From Rhodococcus ruber (lineage in GTDB: Bacteria; Actinomycetota; Actinomycetes; Mycobacteriales; Mycobacteriaceae): a stretch of 64,000 bases of DNA. The translations under genes were made by a program, and so were the position numbers. The stretch's first letter is position 1. Each line of letters starts with the position of its first letter. The DNA lies in the NCBI RefSeq assembly GCF_027270735.1, contig NZ_JAPWIJ010000017.1:20377-84376 (forward strand). The letters run 5' to 3'. A model generated the notes under the pieces. It searched no databases and was not told where the DNA came from. It saw only the letters and a list, made by a program, of their open reading frames with translations. Shown in pieces: positions 26,239 to 34,941 of the stretch.

Positions 26239-27378
26239 ATGTTCACGTTGAACGAGGACGAGCGTGCCATCAACGACACAGCTCGCGACTTCGCGGACGA
26301 GTTCCTCGCACCGAACGCTGTCGAATGGGATCAGCAGAAGCATTTCCCGGTGGACGTTCTACGCAAGGCTGCCGGGCTCGGGATGGGCGGCATCTACATT
26401 CGTGAGGACGTCGGTGGATCGGGCTTGACCCGCGTCGACGCCGTGCGAATTTTCGAGCAACTCGCGACCGGGGACCCGTCCATCGCGGCGTACATCTCCA
26501 TCCACAACATGGTTGCGTGGATGATCGACACCTACGGAAACGACGAGCAGCGGCAGCGCTGGCTCCCGGGACTGTGCTCGATGGACCAATTGGGTAGCTA
26601 CTGCCTCACCGAACCCGGCGCTGGATCCGATGCGGCAAAGCTCGGCACCAAGGCCGTCCGTGACGGTGACGAGTACGTGCTGGACGGCGTCAAGCAGTTC
26701 ATTTCCGGCGCAGGTACTTCCGAGGTGTACGTCGTCATGGCCCGCACCGGAGAGCCGGGTCCCCGCGGCATCTCGGCGTTCATCGTGCCGAAGGACACTG
26801 CAGGACTGTCGTTCGGAGCGAACGAGAAGAAGATGGGGTGGAACGCTCAACCCACCCGCCAGGTGGTCTTCGAAGGTGCCCGCGTTCCGGCTGCGAATCT
26901 GCTCGGCGGGGAGGGTGACGGATTTCGTATCGCGATGAACGGGCTCAACGGCGGACGCATCAACATCGCCGCGTGCTCGATCGGGGGCGCACAGTCCGCC
27001 CTCGACAAGGCCGTGTCCTACCTCGCCGACCGCAACGCATTCGGTGCCAGGTTGCTCGACTCGCAGGCCTTGCAGTTTCGGTTGGCGGATTTCAAGACCG
27101 AGCTCGAAGCTGCCCGAACCTTGCTGTGGCGAGCAGCGGACGGCTTGCAGAACGACGCAGCCGACAAGGTCGAAATGTGCGCGATGGCAAAGCGTTTCGG
27201 AACCGACACCGGATTCGAGGTCGCCAACGGTGCGCTGCAGCTGCTCGGCGGATACGGTTACCTCGCAGAGTACGGTGTCGAGAAAATCGTCCGTGACCTA
27301 CGGGTCCACCAGATTCTGGAAGGTACCAACGAGATCATGCGCGTCGTCGTCGCTCGTTCGATCGTGGGTGCCGCATGA
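26239..27378 (+). CDS. acyl-CoA dehydrogenase, probable isobutyryl-CoA dehydrogenase
   Basis: 379 residues with the full flavin acyl-CoA dehydrogenase layout: YCLTEPGAGSDAAKLGT, FISGAGTSEVYVVMARTG, and the C-terminal LQLLGGYGYLAEYGVEKIVRDLRVHQILEGTNEIMR carrying the catalytic base region. By position between mmsA and the HIBYL-CoA hydrolase it most likely oxidises isobutyryl-CoA to methacrylyl-CoA. Six bases after mmsA and overlapping the next gene by 4 nt. Confidence 0.92.
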   Translation: MFTLNEDERAINDTARDFADEFLAPNAVEWDQQKHFPVDVLRKAAGLGMGGIYIREDVGGSGLTRVDAVRIFEQLATGDPSIAAYISIHNMVAWMIDTYGNDEQRQRWLPGLCSMDQLGSYCLTEPGAGSDAAKLGTKAVRDGDEYVLDGVKQFISGAGTSEVYVVMARTGEPGPRGISAFIVPKDTAGLSFGANEKKMGWNAQPTRQVVFEGARVPAANLLGGEGDGFRIAMNGLNGGRINIAACSIGGAQSALDKAVSYLADRNAFGARLLDSQALQFRLADFKTELEAARTLLWRAADGLQNDAADKVEMCAMAKRFGTDTGFEVANGALQLLGGYGYLAEYGVEKIVRDLRVHQILEGTNEIMRVVVARSIVGAA

Positions 27379-28433
27379 GTGACGTTCTCCTCGAGGTTTC
27401 CGGCGGGCTCGGTCGCATCACCCTCAATCGCCCGAAAGCCATCAACGCGCTTTCGCACGCGATGGTGCAACAGATCGCCCCGACGTTGGCGCAGTGGGCA
27501 ACCGACGACACCGTCGACGCCGTCTTGCTGACCGGTGCCGGTGAACGGGGGCTGTGTGCCGGTGGCGACATCGTCTCGATCTACCACGATGCGAAAGACG
27601 GCGGTAGCGGCAGCAAGGACTTCTGGCGCGACGAGTACGTGCTCAATGCCGCGATCGCCCGATTCCCGAAGCCCTTCGTCGCGATCATGGACGGCATCGT
27701 CATGGGCGGAGGAGTAGGGCTGTCCGCACACGCGAACACTCGCATCGTGACCGAACGTTCCAAGATCGCGATGCCCGAGGTCGGCATCGGCTTCGTCCCC
27801 GATGTCGGTGGCACGTACCTACTCTCGCGTGCTCCCGGCGAGATCGGCACCCACTTCGCGCTCACCACCGCGCGAATGAACGCGGCCGACGCGATCGCGG
27901 TCGGATTCGCCGACCATTACGTTCCGTCGGACAAGCTCGAAGAGTTCTACGCGGCTCTCGAAACCGTGAGCGTCGGCGAGGCCGTTGCGACGTTCAGCGA
28001 GCCTGCGCCGGAGTCCGCAATCGCCGGTCAGCAGGGCTGGATCGACGAATGCTATGCGGGCGACGATGTGCAAGGCATCGTCGACGCCCTGGCCGCCAGC
28101 CCGGTACCGGAGGCGCAGCAGGCAGCCAAAGACATCGCGTCCAAATCACCGGTGTCGCTCGCGGTGACATTGCGGTCTCTGCGCCGGGCTGCGACGCTGC
28201 CCTCGCTCGAGGCCGTGCTGGACGAGGAGTACCGCGTGTCGGTCGCCTCGCTGAGCAGTCACGATCTGGTCGAGGGAATTCGGGCGCAGGTCGTGGACAA
28301 GGATCGCAATCCCCAGTGGCAGCCGGCCACGTCGGCGGACGTCACTGCCGAGGATGTCGACCGATACTTCGCGCCCCTGGGCGACGCCGAACTCGGTCTG
28401 TCGAAAGCACATACAGAAGGTGAGCAGTCATGA
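27375..28433 (+). CDS. 3-hydroxyisobutyryl-CoA hydrolase (crotonase family)
   Basis: 352 residues, longer than a plain enoyl-CoA hydratase and typical of HIBYL-CoA hydrolases. Oxyanion motifs GLCAGGDIVSIYHDAK and GGGVGLSAHANTRIVTER, and the diagnostic MPEVGIGFVPDVGGTYLLSR. The C-terminal half (SPVSLAVTLRSLRRA, then SHDLVEGIRAQVVDKDRNPQW) is also characteristic. It releases CoA from 3-hydroxyisobutyryl-CoA, feeding the dehydrogenase encoded next. Overlaps both neighbours by 4 nt. Confidence 0.92.
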   Translation: MSDVLLEVSGGLGRITLNRPKAINALSHAMVQQIAPTLAQWATDDTVDAVLLTGAGERGLCAGGDIVSIYHDAKDGGSGSKDFWRDEYVLNAAIARFPKPFVAIMDGIVMGGGVGLSAHANTRIVTERSKIAMPEVGIGFVPDVGGTYLLSRAPGEIGTHFALTTARMNAADAIAVGFADHYVPSDKLEEFYAALETVSVGEAVATFSEPAPESAIAGQQGWIDECYAGDDVQGIVDALAASPVPEAQQAAKDIASKSPVSLAVTLRSLRRAATLPSLEAVLDEEYRVSVASLSSHDLVEGIRAQVVDKDRNPQWQPATSADVTAEDVDRYFAPLGDAELGLSKAHTEGEQS

Positions 28434-29338
28434 GCGAGAAAACGATCGGCTTCATCGGTCTCGGCCACATGGGTGGACCGATGGCCGCCAATCTGGCTGC
28501 GGCCGGCTACACCGTGCAAGGCTTCGATCTGGTGCCTGCGGCGCTCGAACAAGCAGCGAAAGACGGCGTCACTGTGGTGGAGTCGGCAGTCGCTGCCGTC
28601 GCAGATGCCGACATCGTCATCACGATGCTGCCCAACGGCAGGCTCGTCCTCGGGCTCTATGCAGACCTGCTGCCCGCGGCCGCACCTGGAACGTTGTTCA
28701 TCGACTCCTCGACCATCGACGTCGCCGACGCCCACGCCGCGCACACGCTGGTTCGCGAGGCCGGTCATCGCAGTCTCGACGCGCCGGTCTCGGGTGGAGT
28801 CGGGGGAGCCGCAGCAGGAACGCTCACCTTCATGGTGGGCGGTTCGGAGGAAGACTTCTCCTCTGCCGCAGCAGTTCTCGACGTCATGGGCCGTAAAGTG
28901 GTGCACTGCGGCGCAGCGGGCAACGGCCAGGCCGCGAAGATCTGCAACAACATGATCCTCGGAGTATCGATGATCGCCATCAGCGAGGCTTTCGTCTTGG
29001 GCGAAAAGCTCGGCCTGAGCAACCAGGCACTGTTCGACGTGGCGTCGACTGCGTCCGGTCAATGCTGGGCGCTCACCACCAACTGTCCGGTGCCCGGACC
29101 TGTTCCGACGAGCCCGGCAAACAACGAGTACAAGCCCGGATTCGCGGCGGCGCTCATGGACAAGGACCTGGGCCTGGCTGCGAATGCACTGCGCGACAAC
29201 GGGGTCGAGGGAGTGCTCGGTCTGCGCGCAGCCGAACTGTACGCGCGGTTCAAGGAAACGTCCGGCGGGGGAACCGACGTGGACTTCTCCGGCATCATCA
29301 ACGACATCCGCGAACGCTCGAACGGAGCCGGCCAGTGA
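28430..29338 (+). CDS. mmsB: 3-hydroxyisobutyrate dehydrogenase
   Basis: 302 residues, beta-hydroxyacid dehydrogenase family. NAD-binding GFIGLGHMGGPMAANLAAAGY at the N-terminus, substrate loop DAPVSGGVGGAAAGTL, and the catalytic lysine in GNGQAAKICNNM. C-terminal KDLGLAANALRDNG is also typical. It oxidises 3-hydroxyisobutyrate to methylmalonate semialdehyde, the MmsA substrate. Translationally coupled on both sides. Confidence 0.95.
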   Translation: MSEKTIGFIGLGHMGGPMAANLAAAGYTVQGFDLVPAALEQAAKDGVTVVESAVAAVADADIVITMLPNGRLVLGLYADLLPAAAPGTLFIDSSTIDVADAHAAHTLVREAGHRSLDAPVSGGVGGAAAGTLTFMVGGSEEDFSSAAAVLDVMGRKVVHCGAAGNGQAAKICNNMILGVSMIAISEAFVLGEKLGLSNQALFDVASTASGQCWALTTNCPVPGPVPTSPANNEYKPGFAAALMDKDLGLAANALRDNGVEGVLGLRAAELYARFKETSGGGTDVDFSGIINDIRERSNGAGQ

Positions 29339-30111
29339 CCGAGTACGAGACCATCCTGCTCGAGCGTCGGGGCCGCGTCGGCATCATCACGCTCAACCGC
29401 CCGAAGGCGTTGAACGCGCTCAACTCCCAGTTGATGCGTGAGGTCGTCTCGGTGGTCGAGGAACTCGATGCAGATTCCGAGATCGGTGCCATCCTGATCA
29501 CCGGATCCGAGCGGGCTTTCGCGGCCGGGGCCGACATCAAGGAGATGCAGCCGAAGTCGTACATGGACGTCTACCTCGACGACTTCTTCGCGGCGTGGGA
29601 CCGATTGGCGTCGGCTCGGACGCCGTTGATCGCGGCGGTGTCGGGATACGCGCTCGGCGGTGGATGCGAGCTCGCAATGCTCTGTGATGTGCTGATTGCC
29701 TCGGACACAGCGGTATTCGGGCAGCCAGAGATCAAGCTGGGCGTCATTCCGGGAATCGGCGGGTCACAGCGTTTGACGCGTGCGGTGGGCAAGGCCAAGG
29801 CCATGGAGATGTGCCTGACCGGTCGCAACATGAAGGTCGAGGAAGCCGAGCGAGCAGGATTGGTCTCGCGCATCGTGCCGGCCGCGGACCTGCTCGACGA
29901 CGCCATCGCGACCGCGACGACCATCGCCGAAATGTCGCTCCCGATCACCATGATGGCAAAGGAAGCAGTGAACCGATCGTTCGAGTCGAGTTTGAGCGAG
30001 GGTGTTCTGTTCGAGCGCCGCGTGTTTCATTCGACGTTTGCCACGGAGGATCAGAAGGAAGGCATGTCGGCGTTCATCGAGAAGCGGACACCCAACTTCC
30101 GGCACCGCTAG
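29335..30111 (+). CDS. enoyl-CoA hydratase (crotonase family)
   Basis: 258 residues from a GTG at 29335 that overlaps the mmsB stop (GTGA). Family motifs: AFAAGADIKEM (oxyanion hole), GYALGGGCELAMLCDVLIAS and QPEIKLGVIPGIGGSQRLTRAVG with catalytic glutamates in the usual places. In this operon it most likely hydrates methacrylyl-CoA to 3-hydroxyisobutyryl-CoA, the step between the dehydrogenase and the hydrolase. The frame extends back to 29062 only as a shadow within mmsB. Last gene; a terminator follows. Confidence 0.93.
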   Translation: MTEYETILLERRGRVGIITLNRPKALNALNSQLMREVVSVVEELDADSEIGAILITGSERAFAAGADIKEMQPKSYMDVYLDDFFAAWDRLASARTPLIAAVSGYALGGGCELAMLCDVLIASDTAVFGQPEIKLGVIPGIGGSQRLTRAVGKAKAMEMCLTGRNMKVEEAERAGLVSRIVPAADLLDDAIATATTIAEMSLPITMMAKEAVNRSFESSLSEGVLFERRVFHSTFATEDQKEGMSAFIEKRTPNFRHR

Positions 30112-30152
30112 CTGATCTTCCGGGTCGTTCCGCAGGCTGCACTCCCGGGGTT

Positions 30153-30179
30153 GCCCTACCTGTCGGGAGACAGTAGGGC
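30153..30179. terminator. bidirectional hairpin between the mms operon and the Hsp70-like gene
   Basis: GCCCTA-C-CTGTC (30153-30164) pairs with GACAG-TAGGGC (30169-30179): 11 bp with one bulged C and a GGGA loop. It overlaps the 3' end of the convergent gene. Confidence 0.6.
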
Positions 30180-31028
30180 GGCACCGCGGGCCGACACCAA
30201 CTCGGGCATCGACGGCACCAGAGTGGGCAGACCGGTCCGCAGTTCCAGTGACCGCGCAATCGAGGTGACGTTCGCACCGCCGCCGAGTACGACGATCGAC
30301 TGCGGTCTGGCCCCGGACAATTGGATCGTCTGCTCGACGAGCATGCCTGCATACCGTACGGGGCCGGCAATCAGATCGTCGAAGTCGCGCCGTGTGAGTA
30401 CGTGGCGGGCGGTCCCGGACGGATCCGCTGTGCTGACGACAGAGTCGGCGCTCAGTTGTTCCTTGATGGACCGGCTGGCGTCGATTCCGACGCGAACCCC
30501 GTTGGCGGAGAGCAGTCGACGGACCGAGTGATCGAGATCGTCGCCGCAGAACGTGGCGGTACGCCGCGTCATCAGCGTCCGAGACGACGCGAGATCGACG
30601 ACGGTGACGGTGGTTCCGGTGCTACCGATATCGCACAGGGCGGTGACCCCGTGGTTCGGTACCAGCCCGATGAAACGCAGATAGCGCACTTGCGCAGCGG
30701 TTTCCGGTACGAGTGACGCCGTGCGGGCGGTGCCGCGGGTAGCGACCGAGCCGGGATCGGTGGCTACCCGGTACGCGATGGCCGAGAACTGCACCGGCAG
30801 CGACATTGTCGCCGCGATGGAATGTATGGCATCGACACCGGTAGCGATGGTGGTGGCCAACGACTGCCCGGGCGCGCGGAGCACCGTCCGCGAGACGATG
30901 GGTGTTCGGTGCGGGCTGTCCAGATACGTCAGAATTGCGCGTGCACCGTGCGCACCCGCCCCGACCCCCAACACCAGCACCCCGCCCCGCCCTTCAGCAG
31001 ATCGACTCTGCACTCTCCGCACGGTCAT
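30156..31028 (-). CDS. Hsp70/actin-like ATPase fold protein, orphan
   Basis: 290 residues. Two nucleotide-binding signatures of the actin/Hsp70 fold can be seen: ALCDIGSTGTTVTVVDL (phosphate 2-like, about 150) and IVVLGGGANVTSIARSLELRTGLP (adenosine motif, about 250). The first phosphate loop near the N-terminus (VLVLGVGAGAHGARAIL) is degenerate. No substrate-binding domain as in DnaK. Similar truncated Hsp70-like proteins occur in Mycobacterium and Rhodococcus; their roles are poorly known. Monocistronic. TACCGT at 31039-31044 (minus strand) may be its -10. Confidence 0.75.
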   Translation of the reverse strand: MTVRRVQSRSAEGRGGVLVLGVGAGAHGARAILTYLDSPHRTPIVSRTVLRAPGQSLATTIATGVDAIHSIAATMSLPVQFSAIAYRVATDPGSVATRGTARTASLVPETAAQVRYLRFIGLVPNHGVTALCDIGSTGTTVTVVDLASSRTLMTRRTATFCGDDLDHSVRRLLSANGVRVGIDASRSIKEQLSADSVVSTADPSGTARHVLTRRDFDDLIAGPVRYAGMLVEQTIQLSGARPQSIVVLGGGANVTSIARSLELRTGLPTLVPSMPELVSARGAALLSPDR

Positions 31029-31082
31029 TCCACCATGAACGGTACGGGTGTGCCATTGCGTTGTGACGAGTCACGACAGAAC

Positions 31083-31616
31083 TCAGAACGATGTGGTTAT
31101 GTCATCACTATCGAAATCGCCTGCATCCGAACGCAGTTCCGCCAAGATGCGGATGAGTGCGATCAGCTTGTCGCGAGCGAGCCCCGGACGGGCGAACACG
31201 AGCGAGTTCAGACGCTCGGTGGCTTCCACCGCCAACGTCCGTCCAGCGTCGGTGATTTCGACGAGAGTGGTGCGCCGATCGCTCGGATGCGGAATGCGGC
31301 GAACGTATCCGACGGATTCGAGCCGGTCGACAGCATTCGTCACGCTCGTGGGGTGTACCTGTAGTCGTGCGCTCGCCTTGGCCATCGGTAAAGCGCCGTT
31401 CTTGGTGAACGTCAACAACGTCAGCAGTTCGTACCGCGAGAAGGTCAGTCCGGTCGGCTTCAAGGCCTCCTCGACCCGGGCCAGCATGATCTGCTGCGCC
31501 CGCATCAACGACGTCACGGCCGCCATGCCGTCGGCGGCGTCGGACCACCCGTGCTCGGTCCATTGGCGATGGGCCTCGGCAATGGGATCGAGTGGAAGCG
31601 GCGAAGGGGCTGGCAT
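31083..31616 (-). CDS. MarR-family transcriptional regulator
   Basis: 177 residues. Winged-helix core: QIMLARVEEALKPTGLTFSRYELLTLLTF, then KASARLQVHPTSVTNAVDRLESVGYVRR (recognition helix) and the wing HPSDRRTTLVEITDAG. Start set at ATG 31616 because a GGAGG lies 9-10 nt before it; an ATG at 31625 abuts that GGAGG too closely. It would repress a nearby or distant gene in response to a small ligand; no operator is evident. Same strand as the Hsp70-like gene. Confidence 0.9.
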   Translation of the reverse strand: MPAPSPLPLDPIAEAHRQWTEHGWSDAADGMAAVTSLMRAQQIMLARVEEALKPTGLTFSRYELLTLLTFTKNGALPMAKASARLQVHPTSVTNAVDRLESVGYVRRIPHPSDRRTTLVEITDAGRTLAVEATERLNSLVFARPGLARDKLIALIRILAELRSDAGDFDSDDITTSF

Positions 31617-31651
31617 ACACACCATCCTCCCACGGTGTCCGGTTCGTGCGT

Positions 31652-32995
31652 CTACCGAATGACGGTGCGAAGTACGGCGAGTGGCACTCGATCGGTGATC
31701 GCTGCTCGGGTCCGCGAAATCTGCTCGCGGGCATCGGCTGTCCGCGCGTTGTCGGTCTCGTCGACGGTCAGGGCTGCGTCCAGCAGACTCAGTTGCGCCA
31801 GCACGGAGTCGACATCATCGGTGGAGCGCGCAGCACGGCCGACTCTCTCGGCGAGGCGGATTCCGGCCTGGACCACCATGGGACTGCCGGTCCCGTAGAT
31901 GCGCACGGCATCGAGCGCGTGGTCGATCAGCGACGAGACGGCCACGCGGCGAATGATCAGTCGCACGGTGCCGTCGGAGTCGCACCGTGCTCGGCAGGGC
32001 AGTGGGCGCTGGACGACCGCAACGAGTCCGACCGAGAGATCGTCGATGGCGTTGCGTGCGGTATACGGGTCGTTGACTCCGGTCGACAGCGCGCGTACCG
32101 CCATTTCCGTCATCTGTTCGACGGCGAAGGCGATGTCGTGCCGGGGTGTTCGGCTGGTGCCGATGTCGAACGATCCTCGTACTCGTCCGATCGCGTCCTC
32201 GGATATATCGGCCGATCGATCGGCGAGAATGTCTACGAGTGGCTCGCCGGAGACGACGTGGTCGCCCGGCACCCGATGAATCTCGATCAGAGTGCCGTTG
32301 TCGGCAGCGATGCTCAGCAGGGCGTCCTCGTCGATGTCGATGATCACCCCGGAGTCCTCGGCGAGAACCGTTGTGTAGACCGGCGGCTTGTGGATGCCTT
32401 CCGCCGATGCTGCGTCCTCGGGTTGCTCGAGCGGATACAGCGCGTCGACGGACTCGGAAAGCTCGTCGCGGACCCGGGCGGAGAGCGTCGCCACCTGGAT
32501 CGACTGGGCGATGTGATGAATGAAGTAGACGAGTACACCGACGTCGACAACCGCGAGCGCGACGGCCACGTTGACGGCGATGTCGGGGACGAACACCGAA
32601 CCGTCGGATTCGATCGATCGGATCGAGCGCAGGACCATCAGTGAGTACAGGAACGTTGCCCCGAAGATGCCGAGCACTATCTGGTTGCCGCGGTCGGCCA
32701 TGAAGTTGCGCACCAGGCGAGGGCCGTACGACGAACTGGCAGTGGCGAGTACGGAAATGGTGATGGAGAACGACGTCGCGGCCACACCCAACATCGAGCC
32801 GCCGATCGCGCCGAGAATATCCCGGCTGCCACTGGCCCCGACGTGATAGAGCAGCGAACCCGTCAGATCCACTCGGGTGTCGAGCAGATAGCGATCTAGG
32901 CTGACGAGTGCTTGCGCGAGCAGGAGTGCAAAGACTCCCAGGACTGCGGGAATGAACCAGAACGACTCCCGCAACTTGGCAATGTGTTCCTTCAT
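31652..32995 (-). CDS. DUF2254 membrane protein
   Basis: 447 residues. Four N-terminal helices: FWFIPAVLGVFALLLAQALV, the GGSMLGVAATSFSITISVLATASS segment, the one after GNQIVLGIFGATFLYSLMVL, and VAVALAVVDVGVLVYFIHHIAQSIQ. A large cytoplasmic part follows with IDIDEDALLSIAADNGTLIEI and ALSTGVNDPYTARNAIDDL, both hallmarks of DUF2254. The start ATG 32995 (MKEHIAKLRESFWF) fits the family; the frame's extension to 33652 crosses the tRNA-Cys gene and is spurious. Function unknown in the family. Not obviously in an operon. Confidence 0.88.
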   Translation of the reverse strand: MKEHIAKLRESFWFIPAVLGVFALLLAQALVSLDRYLLDTRVDLTGSLLYHVGASGSRDILGAIGGSMLGVAATSFSITISVLATASSSYGPRLVRNFMADRGNQIVLGIFGATFLYSLMVLRSIRSIESDGSVFVPDIAVNVAVALAVVDVGVLVYFIHHIAQSIQVATLSARVRDELSESVDALYPLEQPEDAASAEGIHKPPVYTTVLAEDSGVIIDIDEDALLSIAADNGTLIEIHRVPGDHVVSGEPLVDILADRSADISEDAIGRVRGSFDIGTSRTPRHDIAFAVEQMTEMAVRALSTGVNDPYTARNAIDDLSVGLVAVVQRPLPCRARCDSDGTVRLIIRRVAVSSLIDHALDAVRIYGTGSPMVVQAGIRLAERVGRAARSTDDVDSVLAQLSLLDAALTVDETDNARTADAREQISRTRAAITDRVPLAVLRTVIR

Positions 32996-33101
32996 GAGCG
33001 ACAGTCTTCCCCGGCGTGTCCGAATCAATCCTTCGGCGTTCGAATCACGATGATCGCAACCGTCGGCTTCGCCCGGCCGATGCGGCATCGTCATCGGTGA
33101 T

Positions 33102-33172
33102 GCGGGTGTGGCCGAGTGGCTAGGCACCGGCCTGCAAAGCCGTTCACACGGGTTCGAATCCCGTCGCTCGCT
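33102..33172 (+). tRNA. tRNA-Cys (GCA)
   Basis: 71 nt. Acceptor stem GCGGGTG/CGCTCGC (two G-U pairs), D-arm from GCCGAGTGGCTAGGC, anticodon loop CTGCAAA giving GCA, and T-arm ACGGG-TTCGAAT-CCCGT. Discriminator base is U (T33172), the cysteine identity element. The CCA end is not encoded. A hairpin terminator follows 5 nt later. Confidence 0.93.
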
Positions 33173-33176
33173 CGAA

Positions 33177-33210
33177 GATCGGGACCGGCCGGCAACGGTC
33201 GGTCCCGATC
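33177..33210. terminator. terminator after tRNA-Cys
   Basis: GATCGGGACC (33177-33186) and GGTCCCGATC (33201-33210) form a perfect 10-bp stem with a 14-nt loop that contains a further GGCCGG element. It sits between tRNA-Cys and the convergent methyltransferase gene. Confidence 0.7.
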
Positions 33211-33219
33211 GATCCCGTC

Positions 33220-33807
33220 TCAGGCCAGCAGCGTGGGCTTTCGAGCCACGGTCACAGCCCAGTCCGCGTCGTCGCGCCAGGGCCGTAGGTCCCAGGTCGC
33301 GAAACGATGTTCGACGACGAAGCCGACCGCGGCCAAATCCTCGTCGAGCATGTCGACGGTGTACTCGCGATCGGTGGCGAAACCGGTGACGAACACTCCG
33401 CCGCCGGACAGGTGGGCCCAGATGCGTTCCAGCGCAGCCCGTTCGGTGCCCGGCCTCATGTAGACGAGTACGTTGCCTGCCGCGACGGCCGCGTCGAACG
33501 TCCGTCCCAGGTCCAGCATCGCCAGATCGGCGACATGAACATCGAGTTCGGTGTGTGCTCGCGCGGCCTCGGCCAGAACCGGATCGAGATCCACTGCGGT
33601 CACCCGGTGTCCGCGGCGGGCCAGTTCGGCACCGAGTCGGCCGGTACCGCATCCGGCATCGAGAATGCTCGACGCGGGGGAGACCAACGCGTCGACCATG
33701 CGGGCCTCACCGTGCAGATCCACGCCGCGTTCGGCCAGGCGGTCGAATCGCTCGATGTACCGCTTGGAATCGTCGGCTGAGTTCTCGGCTTGCCAGCGTG
33801 TGGTCAC
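33220..33807 (-). CDS. class I SAM-dependent methyltransferase
   Basis: 195 residues. SAM-binding motif I SILDAGCGTGRLGAELARRGH with the acidic ribose ligand in VTAVDLDP, motif II-like HVADLAMLDLGRTFDAAVAAGNVLVYM. Small, soluble, substrate unknown. The GTG start at 33807 is preceded, 6 nt upstream, by TACCCT (33814-33819, minus strand), so a leaderless transcript is possible, although the intervening GGCGGG could also act as a ribosome site. Only 14 bases separate it from the upstream gene. Confidence 0.88.
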   Translation of the reverse strand: MTTRWQAENSADDSKRYIERFDRLAERGVDLHGEARMVDALVSPASSILDAGCGTGRLGAELARRGHRVTAVDLDPVLAEAARAHTELDVHVADLAMLDLGRTFDAAVAAGNVLVYMRPGTERAALERIWAHLSGGGVFVTGFATDREYTVDMLDEDLAAVGFVVEHRFATWDLRPWRDDADWAVTVARKPTLLA

Positions 33808-33821
33808 CCCGCCAGGGTAGG

Positions 33822-34739
33822 TCAGCTCGGTTCTTCGAGGGCGGCCCGGGCTTCGGCCACGCGTGCCTTGGCCGCCTCGAGTGCCTCCGCTGTCGACTGG
33901 GCATGTTCGACGCTTGTTCTCTCCGCTGCCCGCGCGGATTTCGCTTTGGCTCTGGCGGCGTCCAGCTCGGCTTCGAGCCTCTCGACTTCCTTTGTGGCGC
34001 TGCGCCGTTCGGATACGACACGTTCTGTGTCGGAGTCGGCAGCTTCGGCGGCATCGCGTGCGGCATCGAACGCGGTTTCGGCAGCGTCGAATTCGGCGAC
34101 CAGTCGATCGTGTTCGGCCTCGCGTAGCTGCTCGGCTTCGGAGGAGTTCTCGGGATCGGACTCGGGTACGTCATCGGCAGCCGGTACACCGTCGGGCTCG
34201 GGCTCGGTCTCGGTCTCGTCCTCGGGTGGGTCGGGAACGAGCGAGAGCAGCGCAGGCCCGAAGCCGCTGTAGGTTTCGGCCGTGACGGTTCGGCCCGCCC
34301 GCACGCGGTCGCGAATCTCGGGATCGGCCATCGCCGCGTTCAGGGTGTTGGCGATCTCGCGCGCAGCACTGTCGCCGACGGTCGCTCCGAGGTCGCGTCC
34401 CAATGCGATTGCTTTTTCTGTCAGTGCGCGTATCGAAGTGCTTCGAGCAGTGGACAATTCGCGCAGGCGGGCGCCGTCGCCCCGCTGCTGAGCTCGTTCG
34501 AGCTGCTCGCCGAGCTCGAACAGTTCCGCGAGTGCCGATTCGTCTCGCCGGGCGAGGCTGTTGACCAACCACGCAACGACCGTCGGCTTACGCAGTGCAC
34601 CGACGCTGGCGGCACCGGACTTGTCGCCGGACTTCTTGAACCGGGCGACATATGCGGAGCGATGCGACACGAAATCGGCGGGAGCCAACGAGTACAGGTC
34701 GTCGACGACCGCGGCGATGTGGGGGAGATCCTCGGACAT
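33822..34739 (-). CDS. hypothetical coiled-coil protein
   Basis: 305 residues from ATG 34739 (MSEDLPHIAAVVDDLYSLAPADFV), preceded by GGTGGA. The N-terminal third has ARFKKSGDKSGAASVGALRKPTVVAWLVNSLARR. The middle has a short linker rich in acidic residues and proline (PDPPEDETETEPEPDG). The C-terminal 110 residues (from about NSSEAEQLREAEHDRLVAEFDAAE) are a long heptad-type Ala/Glu/Arg coiled coil. No signal or membrane segment. The family occurs in related actinobacteria, as far as I can recall, without known function. Possibly transcribed with the methyltransferase. Confidence 0.75.
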   Translation of the reverse strand: MSEDLPHIAAVVDDLYSLAPADFVSHRSAYVARFKKSGDKSGAASVGALRKPTVVAWLVNSLARRDESALAELFELGEQLERAQQRGDGARLRELSTARSTSIRALTEKAIALGRDLGATVGDSAAREIANTLNAAMADPEIRDRVRAGRTVTAETYSGFGPALLSLVPDPPEDETETEPEPDGVPAADDVPESDPENSSEAEQLREAEHDRLVAEFDAAETAFDAARDAAEAADSDTERVVSERRSATKEVERLEAELDAARAKAKSARAAERTSVEHAQSTAEALEAAKARVAEARAALEEPS

Positions 34740-34799
34740 CGAAGTCCACCGTCTCGTTCGAGCAGTCACAGGGTTGCGGTGACATGCGTGAAAGATGTG

Positions 34800-34872
34800 T
34801 GCCCCCGGCAGGATTCGAACCTGCGGCCTTTCGCTCCGGAGGCGAACGCTCTATCCCCTGAGCTACGGGGGC
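34800..34872 (-). tRNA. tRNA-Arg (CCG)
   Basis: 73 nt on the minus strand. Acceptor GCCCCCG/CGGGGGC, anticodon stem-loop TTCGC-CTCCGGA-GCGAA giving anticodon CCG, and T-loop GTTCGAATCC. Discriminator A; CCA not encoded. Lies about 2 kb from argS. Confidence 0.95.
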
Positions 34873-34941
34873 GCACCGGCTCGAGCCGGCGTGCCTGTTG
34901 GGCTGTACGAAAGACTAGCGCATACGTGACCGGAGCCGAAA

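Noticed and set aside
31059..31070. GTGACGAGTCAC palindrome near 31060 considered as a Crp site
   Set aside because: The half sites are 4 nt apart instead of 6, and it lies at the 3' side of the MarR gene rather than at an obvious promoter.
32996..33652. N-terminal extension of the DUF2254 frame
   Set aside because: It crosses the tRNA-Cys gene and the methyltransferase gene; family similarity starts at ATG 32995.
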